NCBI RefSeq assembly: GCF_006517395.1
Contig: NZ_VDCY01000004.1
Coordinates: 62,001 to 126,000 of the forward strand
Reading direction: 5' to 3'
Length of the DNA: 64,000 bases
Source of the DNA: Terrilactibacillus laevilacticus
Lineage (GTDB): Bacteria; Bacillota; Bacilli; Bacillales; Sporolactobacillaceae
The notes under the pieces: model-generated
What the model was told of the DNA's origin: nothing
What the model saw: the letters and a program-made list of their open reading frames with translations, nothing else
Databases searched by the model: none
Shown: one piece after another, positions 40,033 through 49,156 of the stretch
Layout: every line of letters begins with the position of its first letter
How positions within the stretch are numbered: position 1 is the first letter of the stretch
Program-made: the position numbers and the translations under genes

Positions 40033-40197
40033 TAAAGTGAAAACTTCCATCAAGTAGGGGGGGCTTTATCTCCCACTGATGGAAAGCCTGAACCAATCCA
40101 ATCGGACCTTTACGGGCAGTTGATGCCCACCTATCTTCTTTGAATGCTCAGAAACATGAAGTGGGGGTCAATACTCGCCGTTAAGGTGGGATAAAAA
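40033..40197 (-). repeat. Dispersed repeat family 2, copy B (short form, inverted)
   Basis: AAAGTGAAAACTTCC at one end, and CGCCGTTAAGGTGGGATAAA at the other; inside are CCAATCGGACCTTTACGGGC and CCTATCTTCTTTGAATGCTC. It lacks the nested GACGCA/GGCGT hairpin block of copies A and C. Lies between leuD and ilvA, ending about 38 bases before the ilvA start. Confidence 0.85.
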
Positions 40198-40234
40198 ATA
40201 TTTCAAATAGGAAGGTGAACCCCTTGGGGATTAC

Positions 40235-41218
40235 TTGCAATTAAATCAAATAACAGAAGCGCTAGAGCATATCGCTCAGATCATTCATCGAACACCAGTC
40301 TATCAATCTTCGACGTTCAATCGACTGACTGGAAAGCAATTATATTTTAAAATGGAGAACCTCCAACGAACCGGATCTTTTAAGCTGCGTGGCGCCTTAA
40401 ATAAAATATCTCATTTGTCAGTTCAAGAGGAGAATAAAGGTGTGGTTGCCGCTTCTGCCGGAAACCATGCCCAAGGTGTCGCCTACTCAGCATCGAAAAA
40501 AGGAATACAATCAACCATATTTATGCCTGTTCATACACCGAAGGCCAAGATCAACGCTACTGAAGCATATGGTGCTAAAGTTGTCTTGACTGGTGAATCC
40601 TATCAAGAATCTTATGAAGCAGCGTGTGAATATCAAAAAGAATACGGGGCAACATTTGTTCATGCTTATGATGATCCAATCGTTATGGCTGGACAAGGAA
40701 CCATTGGTTTAGAAATGCTTCAACAATGTTCTTTCCTTGATGCTATTGTGATTCCAATCGGTGGTGGCGGATTAATTGCTGGGGTTGCTTCAGCTGTAAA
40801 GCAATTAAATCCAAAGATAAAAGTTATTGGCGTTCAATCAGAAGGGGCAAGTGCAGCCTACAATCGATTTTATCAAACGGGAGATGCTGTATTAAAACAC
40901 GTTGAAGGCATCGCAGATGGCATCTTAGTGAAGAAGACGGGAGTCAATACGTTCCCAATTATAAGATGCTGTGTTGATGAAATCGTAACCGTATCAGATG
41001 AAGAAATTGCTTCAGCCATTATTTTGATGTTAGAGAGACAAAAAATGTTTGTTGAAGGAGCTGGTGCGTCAGCTATTGCGGCGGTTCTTTCGGGGAAGAT
41101 ACAGCATATTGGCAAAAATATTGGTTTAGTTGTAAGTGGGGGAAACGTCGATTTAGATCGCTTACCTTACTTTAACTCTATTGCAAAGCATTCAAGACCA
41201 AAAAAGGTGTACGGTTAA
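40235..41218 (+). CDS. ilvA: Threonine ammonia-lyase IlvA, short form without regulatory domain
   Basis: PLP enzyme converting threonine to 2-oxobutyrate, the first isoleucine-specific step. 327 residues: Schiff-base Lys50 in RTGSFKLRGAL, and PLP-phosphate loop IPIGGGGLIAGV. Anabolic IlvA of Bacillus is about 420 residues with a C-terminal ACT-like feedback domain; here the protein stops right after the catalytic domain, resembling catabolic TdcB-type enzymes. Start is TTG at 40235 with no good Shine-Dalgarno sequence at normal distance (AGGAAGGTG is 17 bases away), so expression may be weak or the start misplaced. Serine dehydratase activity is also possible. Confidence 0.85.
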   Translation: MQLNQITEALEHIAQIIHRTPVYQSSTFNRLTGKQLYFKMENLQRTGSFKLRGALNKISHLSVQEENKGVVAASAGNHAQGVAYSASKKGIQSTIFMPVHTPKAKINATEAYGAKVVLTGESYQESYEAACEYQKEYGATFVHAYDDPIVMAGQGTIGLEMLQQCSFLDAIVIPIGGGGLIAGVASAVKQLNPKIKVIGVQSEGASAAYNRFYQTGDAVLKHVEGIADGILVKKTGVNTFPIIRCCVDEIVTVSDEEIASAIILMLERQKMFVEGAGASAIAAVLSGKIQHIGKNIGLVVSGGNVDLDRLPYFNSIAKHSRPKKVYG

Positions 41219-41236
41219 GTCCGTACACCTTTTTTG
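41200..41236. terminator. Bidirectional terminator between ilvA and the SWIM gene
   Basis: AAAAAAGGTGTACGG / CCGTACACCTTTTTT, a near-perfect long stem whose loop contains the ilvA stop codon; symmetric A/T arms suit both converging genes. Confidence 0.9.
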
Positions 41237-41252
41237 GATACTGTGCAATGAT

Positions 41253-41840
41253 TTATCTAAATCGTTTCCTTTCTTTTGTCATTCGTTCTTGTATAAGACT
41301 ATAATTTCGTTCCATAAGTCGATCAAGATTTGGTTTAAGATTCCAAAAGTGTTGAGGTTTAAATTGTAAATAAGCGGGCAAAGATCGTCTGCTAAGTTGA
41401 TTTAATTTCTCAAGACTTGGGGCGTCAGGAATCGTTGTTGCCCCATTAGGGTTGAGTAGGTCAAAAATTTGCTGCTCTTGTAAATCATGACCAATAGGGA
41501 GACGACCATGATCCAATCGTGTAATCCAATAGATTGTAGCACAGATAGCATGTTTGCATAGTTCGGTGTTATCTGGACAAGTACAGTTTAGCCAAATTTC
41601 CGCTGGATCCGGTAACTCACCAGCCATTTCAGGGTCGAATGTAGCTTCGACATGGTAGGGCTTCGGCCTAGTTCCCTCCACCTCTGCAGTGAAACCATCT
41701 TCATGAATATGAAATTGGCTAACGGCGTGCTCGCGGTACAAATCCTTTCCTCTATTTAGACGCAAACGATGCGTATAGCTAAAGAATTCATCTAACCAAT
41801 TCTTTAGTTGTTTATCTTTTACAAATAATCCAGAACGCAT
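41253..41840 (-). CDS. SWIM zinc-finger protein
   Basis: 195 residues with a SWIM motif, C-x-C-x6-C-x-H (Cys86, Cys88, Cys95, His97 in CTCPDNTELCKHAIC). Such proteins are commonly encoded beside SNF2 helicases in Firmicutes, and here the ATG overlaps the helicase stop by one base (TGATG). Probable nucleic-acid or protein interaction partner of the helicase. Precise role unknown. Confidence 0.85.
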   Translation of the reverse strand: MRSGLFVKDKQLKNWLDEFFSYTHRLRLNRGKDLYREHAVSQFHIHEDGFTAEVEGTRPKPYHVEATFDPEMAGELPDPAEIWLNCTCPDNTELCKHAICATIYWITRLDHGRLPIGHDLQEQQIFDLLNPNGATTIPDAPSLEKLNQLSRRSLPAYLQFKPQHFWNLKPNLDRLMERNYSLIQERMTKERKRFR

Positions 41841-44800
41841 CAGAACACCCTCTCTCTTAATCGAACAAGCTCGTAAATTTCTTTATCATCAAGTTCAGTC
41901 AACCAACCTTCACCATTACCAATGATTTGATTAGTCAAATTTTTCTTTTTCTCAATAAGCTCATCAATTCGTTGTTCAAGTGTTCCCGCGCACATTAATT
42001 TATAGACGTGGACATTTTTGTGCTGACCAATTCGGTAAGCACGGTCAGTGGCTTGTTCTTCAACGGCTGGATTCCACCATCGATCAAAATGGATGACATG
42101 TGTGGCTTCTGTAAGGTTAAGTCCTACACCGCCAGCTTTTAATGATAAGATAAAGACGGTTTTGCCGGATTGATCAGAACGAAATGAATCTATTAAAACT
42201 TGACGTTTTTCTGCGGTTAGACTTCCATGCAAGAAGAGCACCGTTGCATCTGAGTAATGTTTCTTAATACAATCTTCTAAGATATGTCCCATCTGAACAT
42301 ATTGCGTAAAAACAAGGGTTTTTTCACGGTGTTCAAAAATTGGTTCAAGAATGTCAAGAAACCGTTTTATTTTACCCGAATCATCTGGCCTAAGGGATTC
42401 ATTAGATAGAAGAAGTGGATGGTCGCAAACTTGCTTGAGTTTCGTTAACGTAGACAAGATGAGACCTTTTCTCTCAATACCTTCTGCTAAGATTACCCGA
42501 CCGCTAAGCTCATCGACAATGGATTGATATAGCGAGGCTTGAGTCTTATTTAAATGGCACGTTTCCTTCGTTTCAATTTTATCCGGTAAGTCTTGAATAA
42601 TGGATCGATCTGTTTTTTCTCTTCTCAATAAAAACGGTTGAATCATTTTTGTTAGCATTTTCGATTTTTTTTTGTCTTGACGTTTTTCAATTGGACGAAC
42701 GAAAGCTTCACGAAACTTTTGCAAAGGTCCAAGGTAACCAGGATTCAAAAATTCCATGATTGACCACAATTCCTCTAATTTATTTTCCATAGGAGTCCCG
42801 GTTAATACAATCCGGTGGTCAGCTTGTATCCGGCGCATAGCGCGGCTTTTTTTAGTATTTGGATTTTTGATGGCCTGGCCTTCATCTAAAATAACACTTG
42901 CCCAAGTGTAATGCTCAAGGTCTTCGCATTCACGTGTGAAAATGGTATAACTCGTGATTAATACATCGACGTCTTTCAAATAACGATCAATGGATTTGGC
43001 AGGATAACGATTTGGTCCATGGTGGACATAAATGTTTAAATCAGGTGCAAAGCTTTGAAATTCTCGCTGCCAGTTGGCAAGAAGAGATGTCGGACAAATG
43101 ATTAAAGTTGTATCATGGTCTGTTTGTTTTAAATCTAGAGTATGAGCAATATAAGAAATGGCTTGAATGGTTTTTCCTAATCCCATGTCATCTGCTAAAC
43201 ATCCACCTACTTGTTTATCGCGCAGATTCACAAGCCACGTGTAACCCTTCTTTTGATAAGGACGAAGTTTTCCAGTGAACTTCTTTGGTAAAGGTATATT
43301 TTTTTTTGGTTTCTTCAGTAATCCAGAGAAATACTCATCCAAATGACGAGAGGTATTAATCGCTATCGGATTTTTCTTTGATTTTCGCTTAGTGATCGTT
43401 TGAAGTCTTAAAGCATCTGCAAGGTTTGGTTTATGTCCTAGAACGGAACTTGTTTCATCAAATGAATGGTAGGCATTGACCAACTTGTCAAGAGGAAGGT
43501 GGATCCATTCATCTCCTCGTTTAATAAAAGGTTGCTTTTGTTTCACAAGTTGTTTAAATTCAGCTGCCGTTAAATTAATACTTCCAACCGATATACGCCA
43601 ATTGTAATTAATTAATGAAGAGAGACCAAATAATGAATCTCCAGATTCTAGCTCCAATTGAACATCGATATCAGAATTAGATTCAGATATATTAAGCCAT
43701 TCAGGTAGGAAGCAAGTGAAATTATGATTAGAAAGGGAGGATGCCTCTTGATAGAGTTGAATCATTTCCCCCGGCGATATGATAATAGAACTTGACGTTG
43801 TTTGGTGAATATTAAATAAGGAATATGGGATAAGATCCGATACTTGATAGAGTTTGGATATAAACCATTCTAAGGCTTGATGACCTCTATTTATAAAGTC
43901 GATGATACTTATCTTTTTTCGCTCACTTTGTTGATATCCGGAAATCATAACATGACAAGACCAAAGTGTTTCAGAATGAAAAGGTTGATCAGGATTCATT
44001 GGATCTAAATGGAGTTCGATCTTTTCAGGAGTATATTTAGGCTCAATATAATAGGAACGAAAAGAAATAAGATCATGAATCATATCAGGTGACTGGGCAT
44101 GAAGTAAATCTTCTGTCCAATCATGTATATCGTGTTCATATTGCTCCATTTTTCTTACATCATTCTCATGATCTGCAATAAAAAATGGGCTGTCATTGAA
44201 ATGACTTAAATTTTCATACCAGTGAGCTAAAGGATTGTCATGATCAAATCGAGACCAGTTATCCAAGAAAGGTAAATTAGAGATGTGAATCTGGCTTCGA
44301 ATGATATGATCCATCCAAAGGGTTATGAGTAGGTTTAAACCTTGGTCTGTGTTCCACTCTGTTCCAAGCGTTAAGACTGAATTTGGAAGTTCTTGTTTCC
44401 ATTTTTCTAGTAACTCACTTTCAATCATGAGTTTCATATTAGGAAGCCAATGACTAAAAAAATAGGTTTCTTCATATTTATCTATGTGATACATAAAGGG
44501 AAAAAACTGTCCATTTTCGGCTAAAATTTGCAAAGCATCAGCCATTTCTTTCAGAAACAACGATGTTGACCCCAAACGGAAAGGGGGCACTTGTTGGTTT
44601 ATTCGAGGATCTATCATCATATTAAAAACGGAATCCATGGGAACATAACAGCCATGAACTGTTTGATTCCTTTGATTTAACTGAATGGATACATCAGCTT
44701 CTTGGGAATAGTCATCAAGATACTCATTCATTAATGGATGATATTCAATGACATTAAGTAATCGAAAATTCGTCGCAATGTTATCTTGTTCATCAGTTAA

Positions 44801-44866
44801 AAACATGAAAAAACGTTTATCTTGATTTGCATTTGGAACGAAAGTCATTTGAATATGTGTTGTCAT
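41840..44866 (-). CDS. SNF2-family DEAD/DEAH helicase
   Basis: About 1008 residues. The N-terminal half is the SNF2-helicase-associated region. The ATPase core starts near residue 540: Walker A LADDMGLGKTIQAISYIAH, motif II DEGQ in SVILDEGQAIKN, motif III VLTGTPMENKLEELWS, and C-terminal motifs VFILSLKAGGVGLNLTEA and ATDRAYRIGQHKNVHVYK. DNA-dependent ATPase/translocase; bacterial members of this type act in transcription recycling or repair, and the exact role is unknown. ATG 44866 has AAAGGAG six bases upstream; the ATG at 44908 does not. Confidence 0.93.
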   Translation of the reverse strand: MTTHIQMTFVPNANQDKRFFMFLTDEQDNIATNFRLLNVIEYHPLMNEYLDDYSQEADVSIQLNQRNQTVHGCYVPMDSVFNMMIDPRINQQVPPFRLGSTSLFLKEMADALQILAENGQFFPFMYHIDKYEETYFFSHWLPNMKLMIESELLEKWKQELPNSVLTLGTEWNTDQGLNLLITLWMDHIIRSQIHISNLPFLDNWSRFDHDNPLAHWYENLSHFNDSPFFIADHENDVRKMEQYEHDIHDWTEDLLHAQSPDMIHDLISFRSYYIEPKYTPEKIELHLDPMNPDQPFHSETLWSCHVMISGYQQSERKKISIIDFINRGHQALEWFISKLYQVSDLIPYSLFNIHQTTSSSIIISPGEMIQLYQEASSLSNHNFTCFLPEWLNISESNSDIDVQLELESGDSLFGLSSLINYNWRISVGSINLTAAEFKQLVKQKQPFIKRGDEWIHLPLDKLVNAYHSFDETSSVLGHKPNLADALRLQTITKRKSKKNPIAINTSRHLDEYFSGLLKKPKKNIPLPKKFTGKLRPYQKKGYTWLVNLRDKQVGGCLADDMGLGKTIQAISYIAHTLDLKQTDHDTTLIICPTSLLANWQREFQSFAPDLNIYVHHGPNRYPAKSIDRYLKDVDVLITSYTIFTRECEDLEHYTWASVILDEGQAIKNPNTKKSRAMRRIQADHRIVLTGTPMENKLEELWSIMEFLNPGYLGPLQKFREAFVRPIEKRQDKKKSKMLTKMIQPFLLRREKTDRSIIQDLPDKIETKETCHLNKTQASLYQSIVDELSGRVILAEGIERKGLILSTLTKLKQVCDHPLLLSNESLRPDDSGKIKRFLDILEPIFEHREKTLVFTQYVQMGHILEDCIKKHYSDATVLFLHGSLTAEKRQVLIDSFRSDQSGKTVFILSLKAGGVGLNLTEATHVIHFDRWWNPAVEEQATDRAYRIGQHKNVHVYKLMCAGTLEQRIDELIEKKKNLTNQIIGNGEGWLTELDDKEIYELVRLRERVF

Positions 44867-45045
44867 AATAACTCCTTTAAAAAAAGTGTCGCGCCTGTTG
44901 TATGACATATTAGACAGCTCTATATAAAAAGTCTTAATAAATCATTATATCATATTAAAAAGTTGAAAAGAAAAAGTAAAAACCCCCATTATCTGATGAG
45001 GGTATATAACTATTTTATGAAAAAAGACTTTTACGGCTAGAAAAG

Positions 45046-45230
45046 ATCCCCACCTCAAAATTCTGAGTGTTCAAAGAAGATAGGCGGGGGATCAACTGCC
45101 CGTTAAAGGTCCGATGTTCAGGCTTTCCATCAGTGGGGGATGACGCAGGCTAAAAACCAGGCGTCCTGTCGCAACGCCTGCACTAGCACATCCTATGCGT
45201 CGAAAAACCCCACTGATGAAAGTTTCACTT
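45046..45230 (+). repeat. Dispersed repeat family 2, copy C (long form)
   Basis: Same blocks as copy A: GTATTCAAAGAAGATAGG-like, TCAACTGCCCGTTAAAGGTCC, GGCTTTCCATCAGTGGGG, the nested GACGCA/GGCGT hairpin, and end CCACTGATGAAAGTTTCACTT. Directly abuts copy D, making a head-to-tail pair. Confidence 0.85.
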
Positions 45231-45381
45231 TACCCCACCTTAACGGGCTGTAAGACCCCCCTCAAGATTATGAGTATTCAAAGAAGATAGGAGGGGGATC
45301 AACTGCCCGTAAAGGTCCGATTGGTTCAGCTAACCACTAGTGGGGGGATAAAGAACCCCCACTAGTGGAAGCTTCACTTTA
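45229..45381 (+). repeat. Dispersed repeat family 2, copy D (short form)
   Basis: TTTACCCCACCTTAACGGGC to GGAAGCTTCACTTTA with the same core as copy B. The terminal bases TTA at 45379-45381 are also the stop codon of the psiE gene on the minus strand. Confidence 0.85.
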
Positions 45382-45792
45382 TTCACGCTTGAGTAGTTTC
45401 GTATTAGCAAGGAACAGAGCAACAACGAGGATGAGAATGGCTCCTGTATAAATAAGGGTGTCGATAGGATTTTCATGGTCAACAACAATCAATCTTATAA
45501 TCGCTGTTATGCCGATATAAATAAAATATCGCAGCGGGAAATGGTATTTTGCCTGAAAGTATTTAACGATAAGCGCAATGAATTCGAAATAAAGAAAGTA
45601 AACCAAGATCCCCTCGAGTAGATAGTAATAGGATTGATTTTCGTCTATAAATAAATAATGTATAAAATTAAACGTTTCTTTAATAAGGGATATCGCTAAA
45701 ATAACGGATAAAATAATTAATAGTGTATTCAGCGTCCATTGAAGTGTGGCTGTAAGATAGAGATCAAATTTATTTTTGTTTTTTTCTTCCAT
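45379..45792 (-). CDS. psiE: PsiE-family phosphate-starvation-inducible membrane protein
   Basis: 137 residues with four predicted membrane helices: [51 protein letters not shown] and [16 protein letters not shown]. The F-E-F-I-A-L segment and the I-R-L-I-V-V-D helix end are family features. Molecular function is unknown; the name comes from phosphate-starvation induction in E. coli. Its stop codon lies within a family 2 repeat. Confidence 0.85.
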   Translation of the reverse strand: MEEKNKNKFDLYLTATLQWTLNTLLIILSVILAISLIKETFNFIHYLFIDENQSYYYLLEGILVYFLYFEFIALIVKYFQAKYHFPLRYFIYIGITAIIRLIVVDHENPIDTLIYTGAILILVVALFLANTKLLKRE

Positions 45793-45947
45793 TACACATC
45801 GCCTCCCTTAGTAGTCAATCAGAAATTGTGATTAGTCTGTCAAACATGTTCTGTAAACTATATCCTATCATGTTCAAAAAAAGAGTACAATGAAAAGGAA
45901 ATGTCTATCGGTATTGCCAAAAGTAATTCATTATTGGAGGAAAATCG

Positions 45948-47096
45948 ATGAGAGTCGTTATTGCTATTGATTCGTTTAAAGGATCACTATCCAGCATCGA
46001 AGGCGGTAAAGTGATTGAGACTGTATGTAAGCAGCAAAATATAGAAGATGTGATCATGTTGCCTCTAGCTGACGGTGGAGAAGGAACGGTTGATGCCTTT
46101 CTGCATATTTTAGGTGGAGTCCGTAAGACAGTCGAGGTCCTAGATCCCCTTCATCGTCAGATACAGGCAGATTACGGTTGGATAGAAGAATCTAAGTTAG
46201 CTATTATTGAAACTGCTGCCGCATCTGGACTTCCGCTCCTAGTTGATGAGGAACGTGACCCGTATCGAACTTCAACGTATGGAACGGGTCAATTGGTTAA
46301 AGATGCCCTTGATCAAGGAGCGACAGACATCATTATTGGATTGGGTGGTAGTGCGACAATAGATGGAGGAGTGGGCCTTCTTCAAGCACTAGGTGTTGTT
46401 TTTTACCTTGAAGATGGAACGAAACTCCCAATAGGAGATATCCATTTAGAAAAAATTTCTTCTATTAATATAGATCATATGGATAGGAGATTGAAAGACA
46501 AACAGTTGTTTATTGCCTCTGATGTAACCAATCCGTTAGTTGGACCAGAAGGAGCAGTTTACGTCTTTGGCGCTCAAAAGGGATTACAAAAGCAAGACAT
46601 GGATGGATTTGACCAAGCCATGGATCATTATCAACGTCTAGTCAAGGAAACACTCGGCCGAGACGAATCAGAAACCCCAGGTGCTGGTGCGGCAGGAGGA
46701 CTTGGTTTTGCCCTTTATGCCTTCTTTGGAGGTAAATTTCGAAGTGGATTTGATCTTATTTGTCAGAAAGCTAACTTAGAAGAAAAAATATCAAAAGCTG
46801 ATCTCGTTATTACTGGAGAAGGAAAAATTGATTCGCAATCCTTATACGGAAAGGTACCTATCGGTGTAAGCCGGATCGCTAAAAAATATCATGTTCCTGT
46901 CTTCGTCTTTACAGGTAAAGCAGAAGGAGATTTAACAGACGCTTACCAAGAAGGTATTTCATCCATTATACCTATTATTGATGAAGTAACGACTCTTGAA
47001 CAAGCCATGAAAGAAGCGCCTAGTTACTTAGAACGTGCCACTCGGCGTACCATTCAAATTTTACGAACAGGGCGTGCCATTCAAAATAAGAAATGA
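45948..47096 (+). CDS. glxK: Glycerate kinase
   Basis: Phosphorylates D-glycerate with ATP. 382 residues, GarK/GlxK type: IAIDSFKGSLSSIEG at the N-terminus, PLADGGEGTVDAFL near residue 45, TPGAGAAGGLGFAL and ITGEGKIDSQSLYGK. Start ATG has GGAGG upstream. Single gene with its own terminator. Confidence 0.94.
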   Translation: MRVVIAIDSFKGSLSSIEGGKVIETVCKQQNIEDVIMLPLADGGEGTVDAFLHILGGVRKTVEVLDPLHRQIQADYGWIEESKLAIIETAAASGLPLLVDEERDPYRTSTYGTGQLVKDALDQGATDIIIGLGGSATIDGGVGLLQALGVVFYLEDGTKLPIGDIHLEKISSINIDHMDRRLKDKQLFIASDVTNPLVGPEGAVYVFGAQKGLQKQDMDGFDQAMDHYQRLVKETLGRDESETPGAGAAGGLGFALYAFFGGKFRSGFDLICQKANLEEKISKADLVITGEGKIDSQSLYGKVPIGVSRIAKKYHVPVFVFTGKAEGDLTDAYQEGISSIIPIIDEVTTLEQAMKEAPSYLERATRRTIQILRTGRAIQNKK

Positions 47097-47116
47097 AACA
47101 TACAACAATCTAAACT

Positions 47117-47166
47117 AGAGAATAAGACTAAGGATAAATTCTCTCCCTTATTCTCTCTTTTTTTCT
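47117..47166 (+). terminator. Terminator of glycerate kinase gene
   Basis: AGAGAATAAG / CTTATTCTCT perfect stem with about 20-base loop, then T run. Confidence 0.75.
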
Positions 47167-47230
47167 AGAGTAATAGGTGCAATGTTTCCATTTATATTTG
47201 ATTTTTACGTCTAATAACGATAGAATGTAA

Positions 47231-47263
47231 CTTAATTAAGCGCTTTATTTCTTTTTAATTAAG
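47231..47263. promoter_or_regulatory. Inverted repeat upstream of lipM
   Basis: CTTAATTAA at 47231-47239 and its exact complement TTAATTAAG at 47255-47263, separated by 15 bases, about 50 bases before the lipM start. It could be an operator; nothing identifies the regulator. Confidence 0.3.
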
Positions 47264-47314
47264 CATACAATATACATAAGATTAATAGATATATATAAGA
47301 AGGGGGAGGAATGA

Positions 47315-48136
47315 ATGAGTCGTGAGACATGGGCTTTTATTGACTCTGGAATAAATACACCCGAATATAATATGGCTATGGATGAATGCTTATTAGAGTG
47401 GCATAGTCATGGTGAATTGCCTCCTATCATCCGGTTCTATGGATGGAATCCACCGGGCTTATCAGTCGGTTATTTTCAAAAGGTAGAAAAACGGATAGAT
47501 AAAGAAGCGGTTGAACAGAATGGATTTAGGCTTGTACGGCGTCCAACGGGTGGAAGAGCTGTCTTGCATGATGATGAATTAACCTATAGTGTGATCGTTT
47601 CAGAAGATCATCCAGAGATGCCTAAATCTGTAACACAAGCTTATCGTGTCATTTCTGAAGGATTACTTAACGGTTTTAGAAATCTTGGCTTACAGGCTGA
47701 TTTTGCTATTCCTGAAGGGAAAACAGGACAAACGTCTTCTGCTGTATGTTTTGAAGAGCCTTCGTGGTATGAACTTATTGTTGATGGCAAGAAAGCTGCA
47801 GGTAGTGCTCAAACACGTCAAAAAGGGGTCATCTTGCAACATGGATCGATTCCGCTCTCTATTAACGAAAATGAACTATTTTCATGCTTTATTTACCCCA
47901 ATGATCGAGTCAAAGAACGGGCGAAACGCACGTTTAAAGACAAAGCTGTTGCGATCAACCATCTAATGGAAAAAAAGGTGACATTAGATGAAGTAAAATC
48001 AGCCTTTTACCGTGGATTTGAGGAAGGCTTACATATTCAATTGCAACCCTATAAATTAACTAAAGAACAGTTAGAAAAAATTGAAGACCTCGCAGAGAAT
48101 AAATATAAGACAGATGCTTGGAATTATACGCGTTGA
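47315..48136 (+). CDS. lipM: Octanoyl-ACP:protein octanoyltransferase LipM
   Basis: Transfers octanoate from acyl carrier protein to GcvH for lipoic acid assembly in Firmicutes. 273 residues, close to Bacillus Lip[37 protein letters not shown], catalytic Cys145 in [13 protein letters not shown] and [25 protein letters not shown] precedes the ATG. lipA follows after 14 bases, so octanoyl transfer and sulfur insertion are co-transcribed, unlike in B. subtilis where the genes are apart. Confidence 0.94.
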   Translation: MSRETWAFIDSGINTPEYNMAMDECLLEWHSHGELPPIIRFYGWNPPGLSVGYFQKVEKRIDKEAVEQNGFRLVRRPTGGRAVLHDDELTYSVIVSEDHPEMPKSVTQAYRVISEGLLNGFRNLGLQADFAIPEGKTGQTSSAVCFEEPSWYELIVDGKKAAGSAQTRQKGVILQHGSIPLSINENELFSCFIYPNDRVKERAKRTFKDKAVAINHLMEKKVTLDEVKSAFYRGFEEGLHIQLQPYKLTKEQLEKIEDLAENKYKTDAWNYTR

Positions 48137-48150
48137 AAGGAGTGACAAAC

Positions 48151-49062
48151 ATGGCTAAAAAAGAAAAAGAAATTATGAGAAAACCAGATTGGTTAAAAAT
48201 AAAATTAAATACAAATAAAGAATACACAGGTTTAAAGAAAATGATGCGTAGCCGTAATTTACATACAGTATGTGAAGAAGCACGGTGCCCCAATATACAT
48301 GAATGCTGGGCTGAACGAAAAACAGCGACATTTATGATACTTGGTGACATTTGCACACGGGGATGCCGTTTTTGTGCGGTAAAGACGGGGCGTCCGACTG
48401 AACTTGACTTACTTGAACCTGAACGTGTCGCGACTTCAGTAGAGCAAATGCAATTGCGCCACGTGGTGATTACGGCTGTTGCACGTGATGACTTAAATGA
48501 TGGTGGTGCGGGTGTTTTTGCAGAAACGGTTAGAGCGATACGCCTGAAAGTGCCTTTTTGTACGATTGAAGTTCTTCCTTCAGATATGAAGGGCGACGAT
48601 GAAAGTTTAACAACCCTAATGGACGCAAAGCCGGACATTTTTAATCATAATATTGAAACAGTCCGTCGTTTGACTAAGCGTGTACGTGCGATTGCGACAT
48701 ATGATCGATCTCTGAATTTATTAAAGCGTGTCAAGGAATTGAGTCCAAATACGCCAACGAAGTCTAGTATTATGGTTGGTCTCGGTGAAACCAAAGAAGA
48801 ATTAATGGAAGCAATGGACGATCTTCTTAAGCATAACGTCGATATATTAACGATAGGGCAATACCTTAAGCCAACACGAAAACACCTTGATGTTGTTCGC
48901 TACTATCACCCAGATGAATTTGCAGAGCTAAAAGAAATAGCCCTAGCAAAAGGTTTCCGTCATTGTGAGGCAGGTCCTCTTGTCCGCTCATCTTATCACG
49001 CTGATGAACAAGTGAATGAGGCCGCAAAAAATAAACAAAAGCAACATCCGGAATTCAAGTAA
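48151..49062 (+). CDS. lipA: Lipoyl synthase LipA
   Basis: Radical-SAM enzyme inserting two sulfurs into protein-bound octanoate. 303 residues: auxiliary-cluster ligands [12 protein letters not shown], radical-SAM triad [22 protein letters not shown] and the C-terminal RSSYHA. ATG 48151 has AAAGGAG seven bases upstream; an earlier in-frame ATG (48118) lies within lipM and has none. Confidence 0.97.
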   Translation: MAKKEKEIMRKPDWLKIKLNTNKEYTGLKKMMRSRNLHTVCEEARCPNIHECWAERKTATFMILGDICTRGCRFCAVKTGRPTELDLLEPERVATSVEQMQLRHVVITAVARDDLNDGGAGVFAETVRAIRLKVPFCTIEVLPSDMKGDDESLTTLMDAKPDIFNHNIETVRRLTKRVRAIATYDRSLNLLKRVKELSPNTPTKSSIMVGLGETKEELMEAMDDLLKHNVDILTIGQYLKPTRKHLDVVRYYHPDEFAELKEIALAKGFRHCEAGPLVRSSYHADEQVNEAAKNKQKQHPEFK

Positions 49063-49103
49063 GTTATTGCATCTACCTTTTACATGAACAACCATTTCGA
49101 TGA

Positions 49104-49146
49104 AATAATAAAAGCTACTCTATAATCTAGAGTAGCTTTTATTATT
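49104..49146. terminator. Bidirectional terminator between lipA and gltC
   Basis: AATAATAAAAGCTACTCT pairs perfectly with AGAGTAGCTTTTATTATT (18 bp), seven-base loop. Confidence 0.92.
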
Positions 49147-49156
49147 ACTGGCCAAA

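Noticed and set aside
45046-45381. CRISPR array
   Set aside because: Only two adjacent long, imperfect repeat units with no regular short repeats or unique spacers.
48060-48638. 192-codon minus-strand frame over lipM/lipA
   Set aside because: Antisense shadow of lipA, whose radical-SAM motifs are clear.
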